Origin: Deltaproteobacteria bacterium
GTDB lineage: Bacteria > Myxococcota_A > UBA796 > UBA9615
DNA: 8,744 nucleotides
Assembly (NCBI GenBank): GCA_029261955.1
Contig: JAJDAI010001123.1
Location: 1-8,744 of the forward strand
Direction of reading: 5' to 3'
Positions 1 through 6,603 of the stretch are shown here, in pieces (the stretch's first letter is position 1; every line of letters begins with the position of its first letter). The notes under the pieces are model-generated. The model was not told the DNA's origin. It made no database searches and was given only the letters and a program-made list of their open reading frames with translations. The position numbers and the translations under genes are program-made.

Positions 1-460
1 CGAAGATCTTGAGGTCGGCGACGTGCAGCACGTCGCCTTCCAGGAAGGGGCCCTCGACGCGCTCGGAGAGCGTCTTCGCCCAGCGGGTCAGCCAGCCGGC
101 GGCGAACTCCTCGCGCAGCGTCTTCTTCTCGTCCTCGGGCATGCCGCGGCTGCCGGGGACCTTGCTGCGCGCGTCCTCCACCGCGTGCATCAGCGCCTCG
201 TGCTCCGCTGCTGTCCAGGAGTCCGCCGGGTGCAGGCCGTGGTTCCGACCGACCCAGGTCATGATCACGCTGGACTGCGCCAGCTGGCGGTCTCCGTCGG
301 TCAGCACCGGCAGGGCCCCGAAAGGCAGCGTCGGCTTGAGCGCCTTCCACTGGTCACGGCCGATGCGGTCGTCGATGAACGGCACGCCCGCGACGTGCAG
401 CGCGAGGCGGCACTCCAGGCCGCGGGATCCATCGAAGTCGAAGTAGGTCAGGGTGGTCAT
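1..460 (-). CDS. Glutathione S-transferase, sigma-like (partial, N-terminal 153 residues)
   Basis: This is probably a cytosolic glutathione S-transferase, which conjugates glutathione to electrophiles or reduces peroxides. The frame is open from the ATG (complement of 458-460) to the left edge, where the gene is cut after 153 codons; the family usually has about 200-220 residues, so perhaps 50-60 C-terminal residues are missing. Residues 1-75 look like the thioredoxin-fold domain: an LTYFDFDGSRGLECRLAL start with Tyr6 where sigma-class enzymes carry the catalytic Tyr, the cis-Pro segment ALPVL (Pro51), and the glutathione-contacting Gln62-Ser63. Residues 85-153 begin the helical domain, and VADLKIF near the edge fits its conserved N-capping-box region, though His replaces the usual Ser/Thr. 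A GAGG lies 5 bases before the ATG. It is the last visible gene of the leftward block, 31 bp after the MDR gene. The fold is fairly certain; class and substrate are not. Confidence 0.85.
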   Translation of the reverse strand, partial: MTTLTYFDFDGSRGLECRLALHVAGVPFIDDRIGRDQWKALKPTLPFGALPVLTDGDRQLAQSSVIMTWVGRNHGLHPADSWTAAEHEALMHAVEDARSKVPGSRGMPEDEKKTLREEFAAGWLTRWAKTLSERVEGPFLEGDVLHVADLKIF

Positions 461-491
461 CAGGCCTCACTCAGGTGAAAGGGACCGAATC

Positions 492-1523
492 CTAGCCGGC
501 GATCGGCTCTTCACCGAGCCCCGCGGGCGGATCGGGGAGCAGCACCAGCTTGCCCGCGTAGCCTCCCCGCTCGAGGATCCGGTGCGCTTCGGCCGCCTCC
601 GCCAGGGGCAGGCGGGCGGCGACCAGCGGGTCGATCTTGCCCTCGGCCAGCAAGCCGAAGAGCAGCGGCAGGCTGTCGCGCACGGACTCCCAGGCATCCG
701 GGGGCATGGGTGCCGTCTTCGAGTCCGGGTTGAGCGACAGGAAGAAGCGGGTGAGCACGGTGGCTGCGATCCCCCCCACGCCCCTGCTGCCGGCCACGCC
801 GAACCAGATCAGGCGGCCGCCCTCACGCAGCGCCTTGTAGGAGCGCCGCAGCTGCGCACCGCCTCCGATGGGGTCGAACACCACGTCCACGCCGTCCCCG
901 GTGAGCTCCCGGATTCGGGCGACGAAGTCCTCGTTCCGGTAGTCGATGGGGGTCGCCCCGAGGGCCCGCACGGCCTCCTGGCCCGCGGCCGAGGCGGTGC
1001 CGTACATCTCGAGCCCGGCGAGGCCGCCGAGCTGGACCAGGGCGCTGCCGACGCCGCCCGCCGCCCCGTGGATGAGCACCCGCTCCCCGGCCTGCACCCC
1101 GGCGCCCCCGTGGAGCATCGCGTGCGCGGTGACGTAGTTGATGACCAGGCAGACGGCCTTGGCGGGATCGAGCCCCGGCGGCAGGGGGAACAGCTCGCCG
1201 GCGGGCAGGCACAGGAACTCGGAGTAGCCGCCGGTGCCCAGCTTGACGGTCCCCGCCGCCACGCTCTGACCCAGCTCGATGGACGACACGTCCGCCCCCA
1301 GCGCATCGACCACCCCGACGACGTCGAGCCCCGGCGTGTAGGGGATCTTCGGTGAACCCGGCAGCATCCCCGACCTCCGGGACATCAGGTCGTAGGCCGA
1401 GACGCCGGCCGCCTGCACCCGGACGCGGACCTCGCCGGGCCCTGGAAGGGGCAGCTCCTCCTCGATGAGCTGGAGGACTTCGGGGCCTCCGTGCGCGGTG
1501 ACGACGATGCGGTGGTTGTTCAT
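492..1523 (-). CDS. Zinc-free MDR oxidoreductase, VAT1-like / quinone reductase type
   Basis: This 343-residue protein is a medium-chain dehydrogenase/reductase, predicted to be a cytosolic NAD(P)H-dependent reductase of quinones or activated alkenes. The N-terminal GroES-like domain (about 1-125) has HGGPEVLQL, GPGEVRVRVQAAGVS and the TPGLDVVGVVDALG segment. The Rossmann domain (about 126-300) has the cofactor loop HGAAGGVGS at 152-160 with Gly153, Gly156 and Gly159, followed by ATPIDY and VDVVFDPIGG. The C-terminus returns to the catalytic domain and ends with the typical GKLVLLP. The catalytic-zinc Cys is absent (AAGVSAYDL) and there is no structural-zinc Cys cluster, as expected for the quinone-reductase branch. 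The NYVTAHAMLH and FDPIGG segments resemble VAT1-like proteins more than QorA. The start is supported by AAGG about 7 bases upstream. It lies 43 bp after the cyclase/ATPase gene and 31 bp before the GST gene, so co-transcription is likely. The substrate is unknown. Confidence 0.9.
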   Translation of the reverse strand: MNNHRIVVTAHGGPEVLQLIEEELPLPGPGEVRVRVQAAGVSAYDLMSRRSGMLPGSPKIPYTPGLDVVGVVDALGADVSSIELGQSVAAGTVKLGTGGYSEFLCLPAGELFPLPPGLDPAKAVCLVINYVTAHAMLHGGAGVQAGERVLIHGAAGGVGSALVQLGGLAGLEMYGTASAAGQEAVRALGATPIDYRNEDFVARIRELTGDGVDVVFDPIGGGAQLRRSYKALREGGRLIWFGVAGSRGVGGIAATVLTRFFLSLNPDSKTAPMPPDAWESVRDSLPLLFGLLAEGKIDPLVAARLPLAEAAEAHRILERGGYAGKLVLLPDPPAGLGEEPIAG

Positions 1524-1566
1524 GTTTCAACCTTACGAACAGCGGGCCTTCCGCGGGCCGCAGCGG

Positions 1567-4440
1567 TCATCCCTCGAGTCGCGCCCAGGCCCTCCGGATC
1601 CAGAAGCTGATGTGCTCGCGTTCGTCCTTGAGGCCCGGGGCCAGGCGATCGGCCTCCTCCAGGAAGCCCCGCGCGCCGTCCGTGTCGCCCGCCGCAGCCC
1701 GGGTCTCCGCGGCCACAGCGAGGGCCCAGCAGAGCTCGTGCGGATCGCCCAGCGCCCGCTGGAGCGGCAGGGCCCGGTCGATGCGAGCTCGCGCCGCGTC
1801 CAGCTCGCCCGCCTCGAGCTCCGCCAAAGTCAGCACCAGGCAAGGCCCCCCGTACTGCCAGCGGCGCTCCTCCAGCTCGGTCGCGGTCTGCAGCACCCGC
1901 TCGAGCAGCGGCCGGGCCTGCTCCCAGTCCCCCGCCATCGCCAGGGCCTGCGCCTGGTTGTTCCAGCCGAGCATCTCGAAGAGGCGACCGCCGCGGGCCT
2001 CGGCCCAGGCCAGGACCTGATCGGAGGTGGCCCGCACCGCGTCGTAGCGCCCCAATCCCAGGTTGGCGCACCCCAGGTTGTAGGCCGCCATGGCCCCCAG
2101 ACGGGAGTCGTTGTGCTGCGACAGCAGCTCCAACGCCGCCCGCGTCTCCTCCATGTCGCGCGACGAGATGGCGATGTCGTGCTGGAGGCGCATGAGCAGC
2201 TCCTCGTCGCAGACCGGGCGGGCCTCTTCGAGCAGCTCCTGGAGCGCCGCGCGGCCCGCGGCCCGGTCGGCCCACACGCCCGAGCGAATCACGGCGCCGC
2301 GGGCGTCGATCTCGCCGGCGAGGTCCCCCCGGCTCCGACGGAGCGCAGCCAGGGCTTGGGCGGAGGAGCGCTCCAGCTCGCTCTGCCCGAGGCGCCGGTG
2401 CAGGTCCAGCGACTCCTTCAGCACGCGGTCCACCAGGTCGAGGTCCTCGACCGCGTCCAGGTCCAGGCGGCCGAAGCTGGCCGCGGCGCCCGACGCAGGT
2501 CCGCGACGGTTCGCGACCATCGCGAGGAGCAGCCAGCACGACGCGCAGAGCTCGGCGTCGCCCTCCGCCAGCGCCGACTCCAGGGCCACCGAGGTGTTCT
2601 CCCGCTCGAGCACCAGGCGGGCCAGCCCCTCCGGGCTCTCCAGGGCCTCGTCGGCCCGGTCGCAGGGATCGGCGCCGTAGTGCTGGGCGTGCCGGAGCCG
2701 GCACTGCTGCTCGGCCTCGGCTCCCGTCACCGGGCCCTCGGGCCCCTCCACCGCGGCGGGATCGCGGAGCTTCTCGGTCGTGTACTCCTGGATGCTGACG
2801 TACATGCCGAACAGGGGATCGCTCAACTCGGCCCGGTCCGCGCCCGCGTCGGGGCTCCAGGTGCGCAGCAGGCTCTTGTCCATCAGCGCCTGCACGACGT
2901 CCATCGCCCAAGGGGCCTCGGGCCAGGGGGACAGGTCGAGGACCTCTTCGGCGGCCTCCAGCGTGAAGCCCCCGCGGAAGACCGAGCACTGCGCCAGGGC
3001 GTAGCGCTCCACCGGCTCCAGCAGGTCCCAGGACCAGTCGATCGCGCCCCTCAGGGTGGCCTGCCGCGGCCGGGCCCCGCGCCGCCCCTTCGCCAGGAGC
3101 TTGAAGCGCTGGGACATCCGCTGGACGAGCTTCGCCGGCGCCATGACCGAGGCGCGCGCGGCGGCCAGCTCGATGGCGAGGGGCATGCCGTCGAGCAGCC
3201 TCACGAGCTCGGCCACGTCGGCCGCGTTGCCTTCCCACAGCTTGAAGCGCCCCGTCGCGGAGGCGCGCTGGACGAAGAGGCAGACGGCATCGGAGGCGGA
3301 GATGACGTCGAAGGAGGCGCCCTGAGCCGGGAGGGACAGGGCGTCCAGACGCAGGATCTGCTCCCCGGCGATGCGCAGCGGCTCGCGGCTCGACACCATC
3401 CAGCCCACCTGCGGGGCCAGCTCCGCGAAGCGCTCGATCACGGCGGCGCCCTGCTCCACGAGCTGCTCGAAGTTGTCGAGCACGACCAGCGTGGGCCCGC
3501 GCTCGGCGACGAGGCCGGCCAGCCAGGCCACCGGATCGGCCCCTTCCAGCCGGATGCCGAAGACGGACGCGAGCGCCGCGGTCAGGGCGTCCGCCGCGCG
3601 CACGTCCTCCAGCTCCACGAACCAGGCGCCGCCAGGCCAATCCCCCAGCGTCGCCTTCGCGAACTCCAGGCAGAGGCGGGTCTTGCCGGTGCCGCCGGGG
3701 CCGAGCAGCGTGACGATGGCCCCGTCCTCCCCGAGCCGCTCCCCGAGCTCCCGCAGCTCCGCCGCGCGGCCGAGGAAGGAGTCGCTGCGCACCGGCAGGT
3801 TGTTGGGCACCTCGCGGGCGGGACGCCACCCCTCGCCGTCCCGCACGACGCGGTAGACCTTGGCCCCGTCGGGCGGCGGCAGGAAGGGGGAGTCCGCGTC
3901 GCTGACCTCGAACAGCTCGACCGGCTGGTCCACGCCCTTCATGCGCCAGAAGCCGTGGCTGCGGACCGCGCAGTCGAGCTCCAGCTGCGCCCTCGCGGCC
4001 GCGCTCACCAGGGTCTGCTCGCCCGTGGCCACGCTCATCACCCGGGCCGCCAGCGGCTTGGCGATGCCCTCCACCTCCAGCGGCTTGGCGCCGCGGGCGA
4101 CGTCGTCCGCCGGGTTCTCGCGGAGCACGACCTCGCCGAAGTGCAGGCCCGCGCGGGCGGCGAGGCCGATGCCCAGCTCCGCCGACAGCCGGCGCAGGGC
4201 GGCGTGCCAGGCGATGGCGTAGCCAGCCGCGGCGTCCACGGACTCGAACATCAACAGGAAGCCGTCGGTCTTGTCGATCTCGAGGCCGTCGTGTTGGACC
4301 AGGAGGTCGCGGGCGGCCCGGTCGTGCGCCCCCCACATCGCGGCCGCGCGCTGATCGCCCAGGCGCTCGATCAGCTTCGTGCTGTCGACGACGTCGGTCA
4401 GCAAGAGGGCGCGCTCGACTCGGCGGTCAGGGGACGGCAT
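1567..4440 (-). CDS. Cyclase-like / STAND ATPase / helical-repeat signalling protein
   Basis: This 957-residue protein has no signal peptide or membrane segment and is probably a cytosolic sensor. Residues 8-180 form a class III nucleotidyl cyclase homology domain: TDVVDST supplies Asp16, KTDGFLLMF supplies Asp59, and GLHFGEVV and LAARV (Arg133) follow. Aligned from these anchors, the base-recognition Lys is Ile55 and the transition-state Asn is Pro129, so activity is doubtful. After a linker, NNLPVRSDSFLGR (213-225) opens a STAND/NB-ARC-type ATPase with Walker A GPGGTGKT (247-254), Walker B TLVVLDN (317-323), SSRE (350-353) and GMPLAIELAAAR (418-429). A winged-helix-like part with AIDWSWDLL and VFRGGFTLEAAEEVL follows, to about 505. 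The remainder, about 590-957, is Ala/Leu/Glu-rich and TPR-like. There is no C-terminal LuxR-type helix-turn-helix, so it should act through ligands or partners rather than DNA. A GGAG lies 7 bases before the ATG. The architecture is known from actinobacteria and myxobacteria; its presence inside a redox operon is unusual. Confidence 0.92.
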   Translation of the reverse strand: MPSPDRRVERALLLTDVVDSTKLIERLGDQRAAAMWGAHDRAARDLLVQHDGLEIDKTDGFLLMFESVDAAAGYAIAWHAALRRLSAELGIGLAARAGLHFGEVVLRENPADDVARGAKPLEVEGIAKPLAARVMSVATGEQTLVSAAARAQLELDCAVRSHGFWRMKGVDQPVELFEVSDADSPFLPPPDGAKVYRVVRDGEGWRPAREVPNNLPVRSDSFLGRAAELRELGERLGEDGAIVTLLGPGGTGKTRLCLEFAKATLGDWPGGAWFVELEDVRAADALTAALASVFGIRLEGADPVAWLAGLVAERGPTLVVLDNFEQLVEQGAAVIERFAELAPQVGWMVSSREPLRIAGEQILRLDALSLPAQGASFDVISASDAVCLFVQRASATGRFKLWEGNAADVAELVRLLDGMPLAIELAAARASVMAPAKLVQRMSQRFKLLAKGRRGARPRQATLRGAIDWSWDLLEPVERYALAQCSVFRGGFTLEAAEEVLDLSPWPEAPWAMDVVQALMDKSLLRTWSPDAGADRAELSDPLFGMYVSIQEYTTEKLRDPAAVEGPEGPVTGAEAEQQCRLRHAQHYGADPCDRADEALESPEGLARLVLERENTSVALESALAEGDAELCASCWLLLAMVANRRGPASGAAASFGRLDLDAVEDLDLVDRVLKESLDLHRRLGQSELERSSAQALAALRRSRGDLAGEIDARGAVIRSGVWADRAAGRAALQELLEEARPVCDEELLMRLQHDIAISSRDMEETRAALELLSQHNDSRLGAMAAYNLGCANLGLGRYDAVRATSDQVLAWAEARGGRLFEMLGWNNQAQALAMAGDWEQARPLLERVLQTATELEERRWQYGGPCLVLTLAELEAGELDAARARIDRALPLQRALGDPHELCWALAVAAETRAAAGDTDGARGFLEEADRLAPGLKDEREHISFWIRRAWARLEG

Positions 4441-4557
4441 GGGGGGACTCCGCAGACCGTCGGACCCGCCGCAGGCCCTCTCTATCGGTCCTCTCGGCCA
4501 GGCGCGCGCTCATGGGGGGACCGTAGCAAGGCCGCGGTTCGCCTCCCCTGACCGCCC

Positions 4558-5409
4558 TCAGGGCTCCTGCGTCGCGGACGGCGCCAACTCGGGGTGCTGC
4601 TCCAGCACCGCCCGATAGCCCGCGCGCCAGGAGGGGTGGAGCAGCGGGTAGCCCAGGTCGTGCAGGCTGCGGTTGCGGACCCGCTTGCCGTCGGAGGGCG
4701 CTGGGATCTGGGGCGGCAGATCGGGCACGACGCAGCCCAGCAGCTCGGAGAGCGCCTCCAGCAGGACCCGGCGTGGGACGGGGTCGTCGTCGGCCCCGTG
4801 CACGACGGGCGGGGGCGCGGGGTGGGCGAGCAGGTGCAGGGCCAGGGCCGCGGCGTCGTCCCGGTGCACCAGGTTCGACCAACTGGTGAGGCGTCCGGTC
4901 CACGCGCTGCCGTCGAGCACGCGCCGCAACAGGCCCACCCGTCCGGGGCCGTAGATCCCGGCCAGGCGAAGGACTGCGGCACCCCGGCGCAACGCGGCGT
5001 CCTCCGCCTCCAGGAGCAGGGCCCCCGTCGCGGTGGCAGGCGCGGGCCGCGTGTCCGCGAAGACGTCGCCGCCATCGTCCCGACCGAAGACCCCGGCGCT
5101 GGAGATGACCACCTCACGCTGGGGCTTCGCGGGCAAGGCGGCGTGCAGGACCGCCGGAGCAGCGACGTAGGCGGCGCGGTAGGCGGCTTCGGTGCGCCCG
5201 TCCGCCCCCAGCGCGATCAGCAGCCAGTCGACCTCGGGCAACGAAGGCACCGTCTCGGGGCGCGCGAGGTCGGCCCGGATCCGGGTCACCCCGGGGGGCA
5301 GCGGCCCCTCAGAGCGGCGCAGCCCGAAGACCTCGTGCCCCTCGAGGACCGCGCGGCGGGCGAGCTCGGAGCCCACGTAGCCGCAGCCGGCGACCAACAA
5401 CCTGGCCAT
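4558..5409 (-). CDS. Atypical SDR / NAD-dependent epimerase-like protein (YeeZ-type)
   Basis: This 283-residue Rossmann-fold protein belongs to the extended/atypical short-chain dehydrogenase group and resembles the YeeZ-like branch. It has an N-terminal nucleotide loop, GCGYVGS (GxGxxG at 8-13), then Arg31-Arg32 after the second strand, which favours NADP(H). Later landmarks are DWLLIALGA (61-69), SSAGVFG (103-109), RLAGIYGPGR (148-157), the LVHRDDAA segment (180-187) and a C-terminal KRVRNRSLHDLGYPLLHPSW (242-261) typical of the family. The catalytic YxxxK of classical SDRs is missing: the region where it should fall reads TATGALLLEAE. The protein may bind a dinucleotide without classical dehydrogenase chemistry, as is seen in several atypical SDR families. 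A strong AAGGGGAG lies 6 bases before the ATG and fixes the start. It sits 58 bp after the first MDR gene and 117 bp before the cyclase/ATPase gene. Substrate unknown. Confidence 0.88.
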   Translation of the reverse strand: MARLLVAGCGYVGSELARRAVLEGHEVFGLRRSEGPLPPGVTRIRADLARPETVPSLPEVDWLLIALGADGRTEAAYRAAYVAAPAVLHAALPAKPQREVVISSAGVFGRDDGGDVFADTRPAPATATGALLLEAEDAALRRGAAVLRLAGIYGPGRVGLLRRVLDGSAWTGRLTSWSNLVHRDDAAALALHLLAHPAPPPVVHGADDDPVPRRVLLEALSELLGCVVPDLPPQIPAPSDGKRVRNRSLHDLGYPLLHPSWRAGYRAVLEQHPELAPSATQEP

Positions 5410-5415
5410 GCTTCG

Positions 5416-5423
5416 CTCCCCTT
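5416..5423 (-). promoter_or_regulatory. Strong Shine-Dalgarno for the SDR gene
   Basis: On the minus strand this reads AAGGGGAG with 6 bases to the ATG at 5407-5409. It fixes the start of the SDR gene, and its presence shortly after the preceding stop codon fits translation from a polycistronic message. Confidence 0.7.
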
Positions 5424-5431
5424 CCCCGGGC

Positions 5432-5449
5432 CGCGGGGGGTCCCCCGCG
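5432..5449. terminator. Perfect GC hairpin between the MDR and SDR genes (possible attenuator/partial terminator)
   Basis: CGCGGGGG and CCCCCGCG form a perfect inverted repeat separated by GT; sterically this is a 7-bp stem with a 4-base GGTC loop. It lies in the 58-bp gap between the first MDR stop (5468) and the SDR start (5409), just upstream of the SDR Shine-Dalgarno. No T-run follows on the minus strand, so an RNA-processing or attenuation element is as likely as a true terminator. Confidence 0.4.
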
Positions 5450-5467
5450 CACCCCCGCGATGATGCC

Positions 5468-6490
5468 TCAGACGGCGGCGGCGAGCTGGCGTGCGGGGCT
5501 CCCGGCCTGCCGCAGCTTCGCCCGCTCCACGGTCACGATCACGGCCCCGTCGGTCTGCCCGGCCTCCAGGAGGCGGTGCGCATCCGCGATCCGCCCGAGC
5601 GGGACCCGCGCGGCGATGACGGGCCGGAGCACCCCCTGCTGCATCAGATCCCGCACCTCGTTCAGGTGCTCCTGCGTGCCGAAGGCGAAGCCGATCAGGG
5701 CGCGCGGTCCGCGGAGCACCGAGGTCGTGAGCATCTGGACCAGGATCCGCAGGCTGAGGTGCAGCGACAGGTAGCGGCCGGTGCTTGTCAGCGAGCCCCG
5801 AGCGGCGGAGAAGCCGCTCACGTCGCCGGTGTCGAAGACGATGTCGTACTGCTCGCCATTGCCGGTGAAGTCCTCCGTCGCGTAGTCGATGAGGTGCGCT
5901 GCCCCCAGGTCCCGCACCAGCTCGAAGCTGCGGCGGCTGCACACCCCGGTGACCTCGGCTCCGAGGTGCTTCGCGAGCTGCACGGCGAAGCGCCCGACCC
6001 CGCCGGCGGCGCCGAGGATGAGCACGCGCTGCCCGGCCTGGATGCGCCCCACCTCTCGCAGCAGGAGCAGCGCCGTGACGGCGCCGTAGGGCACCGCGGC
6101 CGCCTCCTCGTAGTCGAAGTTGTCGGGCATGTGGGCCACGGGCGAGTCGGCGGACACGACCAGGAGCTCCGCCTGCGCGCTGTGCCCGGTGCTGCCGAAC
6201 ACGTCGTCCCCGACAGCGAAGCGGCTCACGCCTTCCCCGATGGCCTCGACCCGACCCGCGAACATCGTCCCGGGCGTCCGGTTCTTGGGGCGGAACAGGC
6301 CGAACATCAGGCGGCCGGGCAGCCAGCTGATGCCCGGGAAGTCGGCGGCGCGCAGCCGGCGGTCGCCCTGGGTGACGGGGCTCGCATGGACCCTCACGAG
6401 CAGCTCGCCTTCGCCGGCCACGGGGGCCTCGACGTCGCGCATCTGGAGGACTTCGGGGGCACCAAAAAGGGTCTGGACGGCAGCTTGCAT
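5468..6490 (-). CDS. Zinc-free NAD(P)-dependent MDR oxidoreductase
   Basis: This 340-residue medium-chain reductase is the first gene of the leftward block. The N-terminal catalytic domain (about 1-130) starts MQAAVQTLFGAPEVLQM and has GELLVRVHASPVTQGDRRLR and PGTMFAGRVEAIG. The cofactor loop GAAGGVG is at 160-166, followed by VTGVCSRR (180-187), whose Arg186-Arg187 favour NADPH, then AAHLIDYATEDF and DIVFDTGDVSGFS. No catalytic-zinc Cys or structural-zinc cluster is seen, so it is a reductase of the quinone/enone/RTN4IP1-like type rather than a zinc alcohol dehydrogenase. The frame extends upstream to an ATG at 6548-6550, but I chose 6488-6490 because AGGAGA lies 8 bases before it, MQAAV is the usual family start, and the extra 20 residues look unrelated. 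The protein is clearly diverged from the other MDR enzyme of the block, so the pair is not a recent duplication. The divergent lysR suggests effector-dependent transcription. Substrate unknown. Confidence 0.9.
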   Translation of the reverse strand: MQAAVQTLFGAPEVLQMRDVEAPVAGEGELLVRVHASPVTQGDRRLRAADFPGISWLPGRLMFGLFRPKNRTPGTMFAGRVEAIGEGVSRFAVGDDVFGSTGHSAQAELLVVSADSPVAHMPDNFDYEEAAAVPYGAVTALLLLREVGRIQAGQRVLILGAAGGVGRFAVQLAKHLGAEVTGVCSRRSFELVRDLGAAHLIDYATEDFTGNGEQYDIVFDTGDVSGFSAARGSLTSTGRYLSLHLSLRILVQMLTTSVLRGPRALIGFAFGTQEHLNEVRDLMQQGVLRPVIAARVPLGRIADAHRLLEAGQTDGAVIVTVERAKLRQAGSPARQLAAAV

Positions 6491-6603
6491 GGCATCAATC
6501 TCCTGGGAGTGGCCGGGGCAGTGCGCCGCCGACAACTCAGTTCTACCCATGCATGAGTGATTCGAAAATCCACCAAACGAGCATCCGTGCTATGCATTTT
6601 CGC
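6491..6603. promoter_or_regulatory. Divergent lysR / redox-operon control region
   Basis: This 113-bp spacer separates the leftward operon from lysR and is visibly more A/T-rich than its surroundings, especially 6536-6603. It holds CATGCATG, a perfect 8-bp palindrome (6548-6555), GATTCGAAAATC (6559-6570, GATT/AATC arms around TTCGAA) and AGCATCCGTGCT (6580-6591, AGCA/TGCT arms). LysR regulators normally bind such dyads between divergent genes. On the minus strand TAGAAC (about 6534-6539) could be a -10 element, but no good -35 lies 16-18 bases upstream, which fits activator dependence. No single T-N11-A box with matching arms stands out. Function is inferred from position and the short dyads. 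Confidence 0.55.
6499..6504 (-). promoter_or_regulatory. Shine-Dalgarno deciding the MDR start at 6490
   Basis: AGGAGA on the minus strand with 8 bases to the ATG at 6488-6490. It supports this start over the upstream in-frame ATG at 6548-6550, which has no comparable site. Confidence 0.65.

Noticed and set aside
453..1355. 300-codon plus-strand frame opposite the VAT1-like MDR gene
   Set aside because: The opposite strand encodes a well-conserved MDR protein with the GAAGGVG loop; the plus-strand translation shows no domain.
1524..1566. Possible GC hairpin in the 43-bp gap before the VAT1-like MDR gene
   Set aside because: The arms do not pair well on inspection (GCGGGCC recurs directly rather than inverted), so I do not call a terminator.
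1520..4336. 938-codon minus-strand frame overlapping the same gene
   Set aside because: Out of frame with the conserved protein; the translation is Arg/Gly/Ala/Pro low-complexity and is a GC artefact.
1567..4440. Reading the large ATPase as a LuxR/MalT-type transcription factor
   Set aside because: The C-terminus ends in TPR-like helices with no helix-turn-helix motif.
1567..4440. Reading the STAND ATPase as an anti-phage defence protein of the Avs type
   Set aside because: No nuclease, protease or membrane effector domain is visible, and the neighbours are redox enzymes rather than defence genes. The cyclase-like/ATPase/TPR layout is a known housekeeping-type signalling architecture.
4427..4513. 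28-codon minus-strand ORF (starting MSARLAERTDREG) overlapping the start of the cyclase/ATPase gene
   Set aside because: No ribosome site before its ATG and no recognisable sequence; a translational-coupling uORF is possible but unsupported.
1465..4551. 1028-codon open frame on the plus strand opposite the cyclase/ATPase gene
   Set aside because: The minus-strand gene has clear conserved motifs (Walker A and B, cyclase landmarks). The antisense translation is Arg/Gln/Gly/His-rich, has no recognisable domain, and is the expected mirror of high-GC codon use.
6491..6550. N-terminal 20-residue extension of the first MDR protein from ATG 6548-6550
   Set aside because: No ribosome site, residues unlike the family N-terminus, and it would cover the probable promoter region. 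The ATG at 6488-6490 has AGGAGA at 8 bases.
5408..6556. 382-codon plus-strand frame opposite the first MDR gene
   Set aside because: Shadow of the MDR gene; the translation is low-complexity, and the real gene has a Shine-Dalgarno and family motifs.
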